Shown: in pieces, positions 14,817 through 24,800 of the stretch | Numbering within the stretch: position 1 is the first letter of the stretch | Layout: each line of letters opens with the position of its first letter | NCBI GenBank assembly: GCA_903919455.1 | Contig: CAIXIJ010000005.1 | Location: forward strand, 1-64,000 | From: an uncultured Acidimicrobiaceae bacterium | GTDB taxonomy: Bacteria; Actinomycetota; Acidimicrobiia; Acidimicrobiales; Ilumatobacteraceae | DNA: 64,000 bases | Direction of reading: 5' to 3' | Notes under the pieces: generated by a model | Told to the model about the DNA's origin: nothing | The model's database searches: none | What the model saw: only the letters and a program-made list of their open reading frames with translations | Program-made: the position numbers and the translations under genes

Positions 14817-15584
14817 ATGGGTCTCCTCGACGGCAAGAACATCGTGATCACCGGCGTCCTCACGGATGCGTCGCTCGCCTACGGGGTGGCCGCCCTTGCC
14901 CAGCAGGAAGGCGCGAACATCATCCTCACCGGCGCAGGCCGTGCGCTCAGCCTCACTCAGCGCACGGGCCGCAAGTTGCCCACACCAGTCGACGTGTTCG
15001 AACTCGACGTCACCCAGCCCGACCACCTCGTCGCCGTGCGCGCCGCATTGGAAGAGAAGTGGGGTCGGGTGGACGGTGTGCTGCACAGCATCGGCTATGC
15101 GCCCGAAGCGTGTTTGGGCGACGACTTTATGGCCCCGCAGTGGGACGACGTGGCAGTGGCACTGCACGTCAGCGCCTATTCGCTAAAGGCATTGGCCGAG
15201 GCGTTCGTACCGCTGATGTCGAACGGTGGCAGCATCGTCGGGCTCGACTTCGACAACACGGTTGCCTGGCCCGCCTACAACTGGATGGGGGTTGCCAAGA
15301 GCGCCCTGGAAAGTGTCAGCCGCTACCTGGCAAAGGAACTCGGACCGAAGGGAATCCGCTGCAATCTGGTCGCAGCAGGGCCGGTGAAGACCATCGCAGC
15401 CAAGAGCATCCCCGGGTTCAAGAAGTTCGAGGACGTGTGGGACGACCGCTCGCCGCTCGGATGGGATGTCACCGACTCGTCGGCTGTTGCCAAGGCGTGC
15501 GTGGCGTTACTGAGCGATTGGTTCCCCGCCACCACAGGTGAGATGGTCCATGTTGACGGTGGGTACCACGCCATCGGGGCGTAA
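14817..15584 (+). CDS. fabI: enoyl-[acyl-carrier-protein] reductase, InhA type
   Basis: 255 aa short-chain reductase catalysing the last step of fatty acid elongation (FAS II) with NADH. It begins MGLLDGKNIVITGVLTDASLA, closely like mycobacterial InhA. It keeps DGVLHSIGYAP, the catalytic Tyr/Lys in PAYNWMGVAKSALES, and LVAAGPVKTIA; it ends with ATTGEMVHVDGG. The upstream in-frame ATG 14799 would add six residues. The TAA stop forms part of the -10 of the next gene. InhA-like sequence does not prove use in mycolic acid synthesis, which this organism need not have. Confidence 0.93.
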   Translation: MGLLDGKNIVITGVLTDASLAYGVAALAQQEGANIILTGAGRALSLTQRTGRKLPTPVDVFELDVTQPDHLVAVRAALEEKWGRVDGVLHSIGYAPEACLGDDFMAPQWDDVAVALHVSAYSLKALAEAFVPLMSNGGSIVGLDFDNTVAWPAYNWMGVAKSALESVSRYLAKELGPKGIRCNLVAAGPVKTIAAKSIPGFKKFEDVWDDRSPLGWDVTDSSAVAKACVALLSDWFPATTGEMVHVDGGYHAIGA

Positions 15585-15587
15585 CTT
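15582..15587 (+). promoter_or_regulatory. candidate leaderless -10 (TAACTT), overlaps fabI stop
   Basis: TAACTT contains the fabI stop codon and ends 6 nt before GTG 15594. Confidence 0.4.
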
Positions 15588-15593
15588 CGCAGT

Positions 15594-17573
15594 GTGAATC
15601 ACCTCGCCGACGAAACCTCCCCCTACCTGCGTCAGCACGCCCACAACCCTGTCGATTGGTATGCGTGGGGGCCTGAAGCATTCGCCGCGGCAACCGAACG
15701 TAACGTGCCGGTGCTGTTGAGCGTCGGTTACTCGGCGTGCCACTGGTGCCATGTGATGGCGCACGAATGCTTCGAGGACCCCGATGTCGCAGCCGTGATG
15801 AACTCGACGTTCGTGAACGTGAAGGTGGACCGCGAGGAACGCCCCGACATCGATGCGCTGTACATGGACGCAGTGCAGGCCATCACCGGTCGCGGCGGTT
15901 GGCCGATGACAGTCTTCCTCACTCCCACTGGGGCGCCGTTCTTCGGCGGCACCTACTTCCCCAAGGACCAGTTCCTGTCGCTGCTGACCGCCATCGACGA
16001 CGTCTGGAGGAATCGGCCGGCGGATGTGGAACAGAACGTCGGCGGGCTTCGCGAAGCGTTGCAACGTTCTGCCCAACTCACCCCAACCGATGATCTCCCT
16101 GGCATCGACGCCGTGAACGCCGGACTCGCCGACATCGCGCGCAGTTTCGATCCGGAGTGGGGCGGCTTCGGCGACGCACCGAAGTTTCCCTCCACGATGA
16201 GCCTCGATCTCATCGCCCGAGCCCTGTATCGCGGCGCCGGCGACGACGCCCGCGAGATGCTGGTGACCACGCTGGATGCCATGGCAAGCGGTGGCATCTA
16301 CGACCACATCGGCGGCGGTTTCGCTCGTTACTCCGTCGACCGCGAATGGCTGGTGCCGCACTTCGAGAAGATGCTGTACGACCAGGCCCAGTTCGTCCGG
16401 CTGTACGCCCGAGTGGCAGCGCTGCTCGACGACGAGGTGTATCGACAGGTGACCGAGGAGACCATCGAGTACGTACTGCGCGACCTGCGTCATCCCGATG
16501 GAGGGTTCTTCAGTGCCGAGGACGCCGACTCCCCCGACGAGCACGGTCACGGCCACGAGGGCCTCTTCCACACATGGAGCATTGCCGAGGTGATCGAGGT
16601 GCTGGGCGAGGACGCCCCGGCCGCGCTCGATTGGTACGAGTTCAGCCTTGAAGGCAACTTCGAGGGACGCACCATCCCCGCGCGGCTGGTGCATCGACGA
16701 GAACTCGTTCGCCCGGCTGAGATCGAGGATGCCCGCCGGCGCCTCTTCGAAGCCCGCGAGCGCCGCCCCAGACCTGCGTTGGACGACAAGGTACTCACCG
16801 AGTGGAACGCCATGATGCTCGCTGCTCTCGCCGAGGCCGCGGCGCTGTTCGGTCGCGACGATTGGCGTGCGGCAGCAATCGCCAACGGAGAGTTCCTGCT
16901 GCGCGAACTCCGCACACCCGACGGTCGCTGGCGCCGTTCCTGGCAGGCCGACGGACAGCCCAAAGCCCGCCACCATGCGCTGGCCGCCGACCACGCATGG
17001 CTCATCGACGCGTTCACCCGTCTCGGCGAACTCACCGGTCAGCAACGCTGGATCACCGAGGCTCGTTCCGTGGCCGATGTGTTGCTCGAGCACTTCTGGG
17101 ACCTGGACCAGGGGGGACTGTTCACCGTGGCCGACGATGGCGAGCCCCTCGTGGTGCGCCAGAAGGAGCTTCTCGACAACGCCACGCCGTCGGCGAACTC
17201 AGTTGCGGCACTGGCCCTGTACCGACTCGGAGCACTCACGGGTGAGGCCCGCTACGTGCATCAGGCCGACCAGATCCTTCGCCTGCTCGCGCGAGCCATG
17301 CCGCAGGCTCCCAGCGCATTCGCGCACGCACTCGCGGCGGTAGTGCTGCGCACGGAAGGCACGGCCGAGTTGGTCATTGCCGGCGATCGGCCCGACATGG
17401 TGACCGCGGTGCAGAGTTTCTGGGTTCCCGACCTCGTTCTGGCCTGGGGCGAGCGATACGACAGCCCGCTGTGGCACGACCGGGAGGATGGCAATGCATA
17501 TGTGTGTCGCGGACACATCTGCCAGTTACCCACCGACGACCTCGACGCAATGTTTGCTGCACTGCGACGCTGA
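15594..17573 (+). CDS. DUF255 thioredoxin-fold / six-hairpin glycosidase-like protein (YyaL family)
   Basis: 659 aa. An N-terminal thioredoxin-like DUF255 domain (1-170) contains NPVDWYAWG and the Cys pair in [15 protein letters not shown] long alpha-barrel region resembling N-acylglucosamine epimerase/glycosidase folds follows, with [17 protein letters not shown] and [10 protein letters not shown]. The length is typical of bacterial YyaL and mammalian SPATA20. The biochemical role of the family is not settled. GTG 15594 is preceded by a possible leaderless -10. Confidence 0.9.
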   Translation: MNHLADETSPYLRQHAHNPVDWYAWGPEAFAAATERNVPVLLSVGYSACHWCHVMAHECFEDPDVAAVMNSTFVNVKVDREERPDIDALYMDAVQAITGRGGWPMTVFLTPTGAPFFGGTYFPKDQFLSLLTAIDDVWRNRPADVEQNVGGLREALQRSAQLTPTDDLPGIDAVNAGLADIARSFDPEWGGFGDAPKFPSTMSLDLIARALYRGAGDDAREMLVTTLDAMASGGIYDHIGGGFARYSVDREWLVPHFEKMLYDQAQFVRLYARVAALLDDEVYRQVTEETIEYVLRDLRHPDGGFFSAEDADSPDEHGHGHEGLFHTWSIAEVIEVLGEDAPAALDWYEFSLEGNFEGRTIPARLVHRRELVRPAEIEDARRRLFEARERRPRPALDDKVLTEWNAMMLAALAEAAALFGRDDWRAAAIANGEFLLRELRTPDGRWRRSWQADGQPKARHHALAADHAWLIDAFTRLGELTGQQRWITEARSVADVLLEHFWDLDQGGLFTVADDGEPLVVRQKELLDNATPSANSVAALALYRLGALTGEARYVHQADQILRLLARAMPQAPSAFAHALAAVVLRTEGTAELVIAGDRPDMVTAVQSFWVPDLVLAWGERYDSPLWHDREDGNAYVCRGHICQLPTDDLDAMFAALRR

Positions 17574-17613
17574 TTCATGAGAGGATGGCGACACATACCG
17601 AGAGGAAGTCGCC

Positions 17614-18138
17614 ATGCCGATTTGCCCTACTCACTCCCGTCCGCTGCTGGCACTCGCCACTGCAACCGCGCTTCTGGTTGGCCTTACCGCCTGCGGTAAC
17701 TCCGACACCATCAGCCGAGCCGGCGACACGACCGTCACGGCAGCGCCCGACACCGCCGACACTGCCAGCCCGGGCGATTCCAGCGGGCCTCTCGGCACGC
17801 TTGGCTCCATTCCCGGCGTGTCTGCCGACTGTCTGCGTCTGTACAACGAGTTCACCCAGGCGATGAGCAGCATGATGACCGGCCAGAGCACCGATGCGGC
17901 AGCGATGTTCGATGCGCTGCAGAAGGTGCTGCCGGAGGAACTGCACGCTGCTGCGGCCACGATGTCGGAGGCATACAGCAAGTTCGCCGCAGTCCTGGCC
18001 AAGTACGAAAATGACCCCACCAAAGCCGCGAGCGACCCCGACTTCCTCGCCGCTATCCAAGCGATGGGCTCGGAGAAGATCACCAACGCCACACAGGCGA
18101 TCAGCGACTACTTCGATCGCACCTGCCCCACCAAGTGA
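17614..18138 (+). CDS. putative lipoprotein, unknown function
   Basis: 174 aa with a lipoprotein signal peptide: hydrophobic core ATATALLVGLTAC with an L-T-A-C lipobox, so Cys near residue 27 is the lipidated residue. A Thr/Ala/Asp linker follows, then a helical domain (about 70-170) with two further Cys (ADCLR and the terminal RTCPTK). No family recognised. AGAGGA lies upstream of ATG 17614 as a Shine-Dalgarno site. It ends 10 bp from the convergent thiolase gene, with no visible terminator. Confidence 0.8.
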   Translation: MPICPTHSRPLLALATATALLVGLTACGNSDTISRAGDTTVTAAPDTADTASPGDSSGPLGTLGSIPGVSADCLRLYNEFTQAMSSMMTGQSTDAAAMFDALQKVLPEELHAAAATMSEAYSKFAAVLAKYENDPTKAASDPDFLAAIQAMGSEKITNATQAISDYFDRTCPTK

Positions 18139-18148
18139 GGCGGCGAAC

Positions 18149-19354
18149 CTAGAGTCCGGACTTCTCCAGAATGTGCACGCCGCAGGCCGAACCAAGGCCG
18201 ATGACATGCGCAAGGCCCACCTTGGCACCCTCGATCTGACGGGGACCGGCCTCGCCGCGGAGGTGATGGCAGACCTCCCAAATGTTGGCGATCCCGGTGG
18301 CCGCAATGGGGTGGCCCTTGCTCTCCAGACCACCCGACACGTTCACGGGTGTGGTGCCGTCGCGCCAGGTGGCACCCGACATGAAGAAGTCGGCGGCGCC
18401 GCCTTCTTCGCACAGACCCAGGTTGTCGTAGTGCACGAGTTCGGCCGTGGCGAAGCAGTCGTGCAACTCCACCAGGTCGAGGTCCTGCGGGCCCACGCCT
18501 GCCTGCTCGTACGCGATGCGGGCGGCATTCTTCGTGAGCGTGTTCACGTTGGGCAGCACCTGGCAGCCCTCTTCGTACGGGTCGGAGGTGAGCACGGATG
18601 CCTTCACCTTGATGGCTCGGCGCTGCTGCTCGAGCGAGAGCGTCTTCAGCTTCGCACCGCTGACCACCACTGCTGCAGCTGCGCCATCGCAGTTCGCCGA
18701 GCACATGCTGCGCGTGTTCGGGTAGGCGATCATCACGTCGTTCATGATCTCTTCGAGGGTCATGCGCTTGGTGTAGGCAGCCAGCGGGTTCAAGGTGCTG
18801 TGCGCATGGTTCTTCTCGGCAATTCGGGCGAACAGTTCGAAGCTGGTGCCGCCGTACTTGTGGCCATACTCCATACCCACCTGGGCGAAGACGGCCGGCA
18901 TGGCAGCAGCACCGATGCGACCGTCAGTGCTGGCGACGGCGCCGTATCGACCCGACGGCGACCACTCCTTCTTGTCGCTCTTGGGCTGGCCCCCGCCACC
19001 GAGCAGGCCAGCACCGGCGAGCTTCTCCACGCCGACGGCGAGACCCATGTCGATCTCCCCCGACTTCACGGCCATGATGGCGGTGCGGAGTGCCGTGGCA
19101 CCGGTGGCGCAGGCATTGGCCACGTTGTAAACGGGGATGCCGGTCTGGCCGATCTGCTTCTGCAGCTGCTGGCCGATGCCGGCGTTCGACTGCATGAGGC
19201 AACCAGCGGCCAACAGACCCATGTCCTTCATGGTGACCCCGCCGTCGCGAAGCGCACCCATGGCAGCCTCCGCCGCAAGGTCGATGGTGTCCTTGTCGGG
19301 ATGCTTCCCGAACTTGGTCATCGTGATGCCGAGGATCCAGATGTCGTCACTCAT
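18149..19354 (-). CDS. thiolase-family acetyl-CoA acyltransferase / lipid-transfer protein
   Basis: 401 aa, SCP-x-like thiolase. The nucleophile Cys is in NVANACATGATAL (near 87), and ELHDCFATAEL and GGLESKGHPIAATG supply the His and general-base regions. Actinobacterial homologues work in beta-oxidation of branched or sterol side chains, often bound to a DUF35 partner. The DUF35 gene lies 13 bp upstream on the same strand, which supports a complex. AGGAG lies before the ATG. Substrate unknown. Confidence 0.9.
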   Translation of the reverse strand: MSDDIWILGITMTKFGKHPDKDTIDLAAEAAMGALRDGGVTMKDMGLLAAGCLMQSNAGIGQQLQKQIGQTGIPVYNVANACATGATALRTAIMAVKSGEIDMGLAVGVEKLAGAGLLGGGGQPKSDKKEWSPSGRYGAVASTDGRIGAAAMPAVFAQVGMEYGHKYGGTSFELFARIAEKNHAHSTLNPLAAYTKRMTLEEIMNDVMIAYPNTRSMCSANCDGAAAAVVVSGAKLKTLSLEQQRRAIKVKASVLTSDPYEEGCQVLPNVNTLTKNAARIAYEQAGVGPQDLDLVELHDCFATAELVHYDNLGLCEEGGAADFFMSGATWRDGTTPVNVSGGLESKGHPIAATGIANIWEVCHHLRGEAGPRQIEGAKVGLAHVIGLGSACGVHILEKSGL

Positions 19355-19367
19355 GGTGTGCTCCTGT

Positions 19368-19763
19368 TCAGTTCGCGGGTTCGAAGCCGAAGCCGATGGC
19401 TTCCACTCCGTTGTCGTCGGTGCCGAGTACGTAGGTGGCGAGCCGCACTGGCATGCCCAGGGTGATGACCTCGGGCGAGGGTTCGCAGTTGATGATGTTG
19501 CCGCGGACGCTGGTGCCTCCGCAGTCGATGATGGCCGACACGAACGGCACCGGCACTCCGGGTGCAGCGAAGGTGACGATGGAGAACGCCTTCACGATGC
19601 CATCGTTCTGCACGACGACCGAGGCGAACTCGGTTCCCGAGCAACCAGCGCAGGCATTGCGGCGGTCGAAGTAGCGAGCACCGCACGAAGTGCACTCCAG
19701 CGCCGTCAGGTGGGGCTGGTCGCCCAGCGCCAGGTAATCGACAAGGGGAATCTGATTCGCCAT
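19368..19763 (-). CDS. Zn-ribbon OB-fold protein (DUF35) partner of thiolase
   Basis: 131 aa. An N-terminal rubredoxin-like zinc ribbon (LECTSCGARYFDRRNACAGC, two CxxC pairs) is followed by an OB-fold. DUF35 proteins bind acyl-CoA-processing thiolases or hydratases and help channel substrate. ATG 19763 is chosen because TAGCGT ends 7 nt upstream and because it begins just before the usual DUF35 start. It probably forms a two-gene operon with the thiolase. Confidence 0.88.
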   Translation of the reverse strand: MANQIPLVDYLALGDQPHLTALECTSCGARYFDRRNACAGCSGTEFASVVVQNDGIVKAFSIVTFAAPGVPVPFVSAIIDCGGTSVRGNIINCEPSPEVITLGMPVRLATYVLGTDDNGVEAIGFGFEPAN

Positions 19764-19770
19764 GTGCCAA

Positions 19771-19776
19771 ACGCTA
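19771..19776 (-). promoter_or_regulatory. candidate leaderless -10 (TAGCGT) for DUF35-thiolase operon
   Basis: TAGCGT is 7 nt before ATG 19763. Confidence 0.5.
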
Positions 19777-19820
19777 CTCGCCTGCTTGCGATGCCATCGG
19801 ATCCGAGCGAGCATGCAACC

Positions 19821-20503
19821 ATGACGCACGAATTCTGGGGCGAAGACCTCACCGGCGCACTGTTCCGGGTGTGAACCTCACCGACGCCACCATCACCCAC
19901 GCCTGGCTGGTGAACGTACAGATCGATGCACTCGTGGACAGACTGGTCATCAACGGCGTCGACGTGACCGCGTTCGTGAACGAACGCGATCCGTGGTACC
20001 CGCTGCGGACCATGCTGCGCCCCACCTCACCGGCAGACATGCGCACCGCGTGGTCCGCGCTCGATGCCGAATGGCACACTGCGATCGACATGGTGCGAGC
20101 CCGCCCCGAAGCCGCGGCACACGCTCAGTTGAACGGCGAGTTCTCGTTCGTGCAGACCCTGCGGCATCTGGTCTTCGCCGACGACAAGTGGTTCACCGTT
20201 CCCGTGCTCGGCGAATCATTCCACCCGAGCGGACTCCCCAACACCGGCTCGCTCGACTTCCCATTCCCGGGGCTCGACCACACCGCCTCACCCACGTTCG
20301 CTGCTGCACTCGCCGTGTTCGACGACCGGCGCACCAAGGTGCGAGCCTTTCTCGACACCATCACCGAGGCCGACTTCGATCGGCCCGTCGACGTGCTGGA
20401 GAACGGTGAACATCCGCTGCAGGAATGCATCTACACGCTCCTCGAGGAAGGCTTCTGGCACCTGCGGTACGCGCTGCGCGACCTTCAGTCGGCCGAGGCC
20501 TGA
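19821..20503 (+). pseudogene. DinB-family protein with N-terminal pentapeptide repeats, apparent 1-nt deletion
   Basis: The intact DinB part is readable from GTG 19871 (210 aa) and ends with an ALRDLQ-type helix. DinB/DUF664-like proteins are metal-dependent thiol-processing enzymes in actinobacteria. Just upstream, ATG 19821 opens MTHEFWGEDLTGALFRV and then stops. Read across the junction, GEDLTGALFR | VNLTDATITHAWL keeps the five-residue pattern (A/D-L/F-x-x) of pentapeptide repeats seen at the N-terminus of this family. The join needs one extra base near 19869-19871. So the gene looks frameshifted by one base, or the assembly lost a base. If the short form is translated from GTG it may still fold. 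Confidence 0.65.
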
Positions 20504-20537
20504 TGTCACTGTCGGCACTGGATGACGCCGGGCGGGT

Positions 20538-21179
20538 TCACCAACTGTTGTGGTGAACCACTTCGATGCGGTCGCGACGGCTCCGGGTTCGTGCTGAACC
20601 ACTCACCTGGTCGTCGGGAGCCCGGTGGCCCAGCGCCACGGCACCCACCTGCAGCACGTTGCCGGGTACGCCAAGTTCGTCGAGCGCCACACGAGCATTG
20701 CGAAAGATGCCGAAGTAGAGCGCACCGAGGCCGCGCTCCTGCGCCAGCAGCAGCAGATTCTCCGTGGCCATGGCGGCATCGGTGAGCCAGAAGGGCACTT
20801 CCCAGTTCTCTGCCAACTCCAGACCGTGACCAGCCTTGTCGCCCTCGGCATAGCGTGAGGTGTACGCAGCCGGGTGGGCCAACGGCAACACCACTACCGG
20901 CGCTGCGAGCACACCGCTCTGCACGTCGGCGAACCACTCATCGGCGCCGGTGGTGCGCCAGAACCGCTGCAGGGTGTCGCCGGTGAGGGCGAGGAAGTGC
21001 ACACCCTGGCTGTACCCGGCAGAGGGGGCACGACGGGCGAGATCCAGCAATTCAACGAGATCGTCGTGCGGAATGGGTGTGGGAAGAAAGTTGCGGGTCA
21101 TCCGCCGCTGGCGAATGACCTGTTCGAGCGGAGCGCTCAGCGCGCACCCAGCTTCACGAGATCTTCGGCCATCACCCAA
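20538..21179 (-). CDS. nitroreductase-family FMN oxidoreductase
   Basis: About 200 aa. The start of the fold is VIRQRRMTRNFL, with ARRAPSAGYSQG in the FMN-binding region, followed by DAAMATENLLLLAQERGLGALYFG and LGHRAP. It is probably an NAD(P)H-dependent nitro/quinone reductase. The start is unclear. The fold needs residues before the internal ATG (21101). The in-frame options are TTG 21179 (43-nt overlap with the upstream gene) or CTG 21140, whose TGA overlap (CTGA) would couple it to the upstream gene. Confidence 0.85.
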   Translation of the reverse strand: MGDGRRSREAGCALSAPLEQVIRQRRMTRNFLPTPIPHDDLVELLDLARRAPSAGYSQGVHFLALTGDTLQRFWRTTGADEWFADVQSGVLAAPVVVLPLAHPAAYTSRYAEGDKAGHGLELAENWEVPFWLTDAAMATENLLLLAQERGLGALYFGIFRNARVALDELGVPGNVLQVGAVALGHRAPDDQVSGSARTRSRRDRIEVVHHNSW

Positions 21180-21793
21180 CCGTGCGCGATGAGCGAGCCA
21201 GCCTTCTTCTGGTCCACACCGACAAAGAGCGCAGCCACCTCGGGCTTCACTTTCTCCGGCTTGAGCGTCTCATGATCGAGAAAGCCACTCTGGCCATTGC
21301 TCTTCGCCACGAAACTCTGTTCGTCGTAGGTGCTGTCCACTGCGAAGCGCTTGGCGAGACGACGGCCCCATGCACGCTCTTCGCCGACGGCGCGGTGCGC
21401 AGGACGAGGAATCAGTTCATCGAGCTGCTTGAACGCCTCGAGGGCGCCCGCCGTGACGAAACGCGAACCCAGTACCACGTCTTCGTCGGGGAATGCCATG
21501 AGTGCCCGGTGGAACGCTTCGGCCATCAGGCCCTTCAACACCTGGTCGCGCTTGGACGTGCGCTTCACGCTCATGAGTCCGAGCAGCACGCACGGCGTGC
21601 CGCCGATGCGTTCCAGCGTGGAGAACGTGAACCCGTGCAGCTTGTCCTCGACCCGACATGTGGTGCTGAGCACCCAGTCTTCTTTGGCCTTGGACAGCGC
21701 ACCGATGTCGAAGGCTCCCCCCATCGACGCCATCTCATCGAGATCGCCGTCGGTGAGCGCTGCGCAGTCCCTGGTTTCCACCTGGAGTGCCAT
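21137..21793 (-). CDS. conserved hypothetical protein, GNAT-like centre
   Basis: 218 aa, not recognised with certainty. The central segment (about 50-110: HGFTFSTLERIGGTPCVLLGLMSVKRTSKRDQ split over two strands, then a helix) looks like an acetyltransferase core with a basic loop, which is only a resemblance. The C-terminus is basic and Val/Lys rich. AGGAG and AAGGG lie before the ATG. It lies 69 bp downstream of dnaE on the same strand and probably overlaps the nitroreductase, so it may be cotranscribed with both. Confidence 0.7.
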   Translation of the reverse strand: MALQVETRDCAALTDGDLDEMASMGGAFDIGALSKAKEDWVLSTTCRVEDKLHGFTFSTLERIGGTPCVLLGLMSVKRTSKRDQVLKGLMAEAFHRALMAFPDEDVVLGSRFVTAGALEAFKQLDELIPRPAHRAVGEERAWGRRLAKRFAVDSTYDEQSFVAKSNGQSGFLDHETLKPEKVKPEVAALFVGVDQKKAGSLIAHGWVMAEDLVKLGAR

Positions 21794-21862
21794 TGCCCTT
21801 GAGCTCCTGTCGTAGTGCGGACGTGAGCTATCTATTCTGCCACCAAATCGGTGAAAACTGAC

Positions 21863-24800
21863 TTAGAGGATGACGGCGTCGTGCCCAAGGGCCATTCGCA
21901 ACTCGCCAACCACCCGGTCCAGGTCGACACAGAACTCGTCGGCAAGCCGCAGGACCTTGCCCTGGCCGATGTGCAGGTACACCGGCGACTCTCCCTGATG
22001 TTCGCGGAGGATCTTGCGGATCTGGTGGATTTTCAGTTCTGTGAGCGAGGTTGCCGGCACCCGCAGCCGCAGCGGCGCTGCTGACGCACTGTCGAGGCCC
22101 TCGATGATCTGCACGTCCTGCACCATGAAACCAACGCGTGTGTCGTCCTTACGGTCGATGCGGCCCTTCACGGTGACGATGGCGTCATCGAGCAGTTTGT
22201 GACCCTGCTCAGTGAGCGTGCGCGGGAAGACGGTGCACTCGATGGTGAAGTCGAGGTCCTCCAGCACGAAGACGGCCATCTGGTCGCCCTTCTTGGTGAA
22301 CTTGCGAGCGAGGTTGGTGATGAGGCCGCCCAGCACCAGGTTCGTGCCATCCTCACGATCCGCTGCCTCGGCGATGCTGCACTCGACCTTGCGACGCAGC
22401 GCGGCTTCCACACCCAGCAGTGGGTGATCGCTGACGTAGAGACCGAGCATCTCCTTCTCGAACTTCAACCGATCGCTCTTGTCGAACTCCAGCGCTGGCA
22501 CAGCGATGCGTTCGTTGAACCCTCCCCCGTCGTCGCCACTGAGGTCGCCGAAGAGGCTCATCACTCCCTGATCGCGTTCGCGACGTCGGACCACCGTGGT
22601 GTCGATGATCTGTTCGAAGACCATCAGCAGGCCCTTGCGCGGATGACCGAGCGAGTCGAACGCACCGGCCTTGATGAGTGACTCCACGGTGCGCTTGTTC
22701 AGCACCGGCTCGGGCACTCGTTCGGCGAAATCATGGAACGAGTCGAAGGGGCCGTGCTCGTCGCGATCCTTGAGCAACAGATCCACCAACCCTTCCCCCA
22801 CGTTGCGAATGGCCGACAGACCGAACGTGATGGCCCCGGGTGAGTTGCGCGGCAGTTCCACATCGACGGGCACCTCAGCCGGGCTCAGCGCGGCAAAGTC
22901 GGTGACCGATCGATTGAGATCAGGGGTGAGGACCTTCACACCATTGGCACGCGCGTCGGAGAGGTAGACCGCAGCCTTGTCGAGGTTGCTCTTCACCGAT
23001 GTGAGGAGGCACGCCATGTACTCGACCGGGTAGTGCGCCTTCAGGTAGGCGGTCTGATACGTCACGAGGCCGTAGCCGTAGCTGTGGCTCTTGTTGAACG
23101 CGTAGTCGGCGAACTTGGCGATGACGTCGAACAACTGCTCGCCCAGCGCCCGCCCGTAGTTGTTGGTCTCGCAGCCGGCCTCGAAGTTGCTGCGCTCCTT
23201 GGCCATCACCTCGCGGGACTTTTTACCCATGGCCTTGCGCAGGCTGTCGGCTTCGGCGAGCGAGTAGCCGGCGAACTTCTGCGCCACACGCATGACGCTC
23301 TCCTGATAGATCATCAGGCCATAGGTGTCGGCGAGCAGTTGCTCGGCGTCGGGATGGAAGTAGCTCACCGGTTGGCGGGCGTTCTTGCGGTCTGCGTAGT
23401 CGTAGTGCATGTTGGCACTCATCGGCCCAGGCCGGTAGAGCGCAATCAGTGCGCCGACGTCGTCGAAGGTGGTGGGCGCCATGCTGCGCAGCAGGGCACG
23501 CATCGGTGGCGACTCGAGCTGGAACACGCCCATCGTGTCGCCACGACCCAAGAGCGCGAACACCGCAGGGTCGTCGAGGACCACGTGATCGATGTCGAAC
23601 TCCGGGTCTTTTGTTGCACGAACCATGTTCACCGTGTCGGTGATGACATCGAGGTTGCGCAGGCCGAGGAAGTCCATCTTCAACAGGCCGAGTTCTTCCA
23701 CACCGTGCATTTCGAACTGCGTCACCATCGGCGCATCTTCGGGGTTCTGACCGGCCTCGGGCTTACGTTGGATGGGCAGATACGAGGTGAGCGGATCCTT
23801 GGTGATCACCACGGCGGCGGCGTGGATGCCGTCGCTGCGCTTCAGACCCTCGAGACCCTTCGCCACGTCGACCACGCGCTTCACATCCGGGTCTGCCTCG
23901 TACATGGCCCGCAGCTCCGACGCCGCCTTGTAGCCGTCGGCGTACTTCGGGTTCTCCTCGAAGCAGTACTTCAGCGGAGTGTCGCGGCCCATCACCAACG
24001 GTGGCATTGCCTTGGCGAGCTTGTCGCCCATGCCATACGGGAAGCCCAGCACACGCGCTGCATCGCGCACCGCATTGCGGGCCTTGATGGTGCCGAACGT
24101 GATGATCTGCGCCACGTGGTCGCGGCCGTATGTCTCGGCCGCATACCGGATCATCTCGTCGCGATATCGGGAGTCGAAGTCCATGTCGATGTCGGGCATG
24201 GAAATGCGGCTGGGGTTCAAGAACCGTTCGAACAGCAGGTCGTACTTGATGGGGTCGAGTTCGGTGATTCTGAGGCAGTAGGCCACTGCGCAACCTGCTG
24301 CAGAACCACGGCCGGGGCCGACACGGATGCCGGCATCCTTGGCATGTTCGATGAGGTCGCCCACGATGAGGAAGTAACTGGCGAACCCCATGTTCTTGAT
24401 GACCTGCAATTCGTAGGCCACTCGCTCGAGCACGGCGTTGGGCAGCACATCGCCCCAACGCATGTGCGCGCCCTTCCACGTGAGGTGGTCGAGATAGGCC
24501 GCGTCATCCTCAAACTCTTCGGGCCGCTTGGGAAAGTTCGGCAGCAGCGGCTTACCGAACTCGATGTTCACATCGGCGCGCTCGGCGATCCAGAGTGTGT
24601 TGTCGCAGGCCTCGGGAAGGTCGCGGAAGAGGTAGCGCATCTCGGCGGACGACTTGAGATAGTGCTCCTGTCCCTCGAACTTGAAGCGCTTGGGGTCGGA
24701 CTGCAGGGCGCCGGTCTGCACGCACAACAGCGCGTCGTGCGCCTCGTGATCGTCGCGGTGCACGTAGTGCGAGTCGTTGGTAGCGATGATCGGCGCGCCG

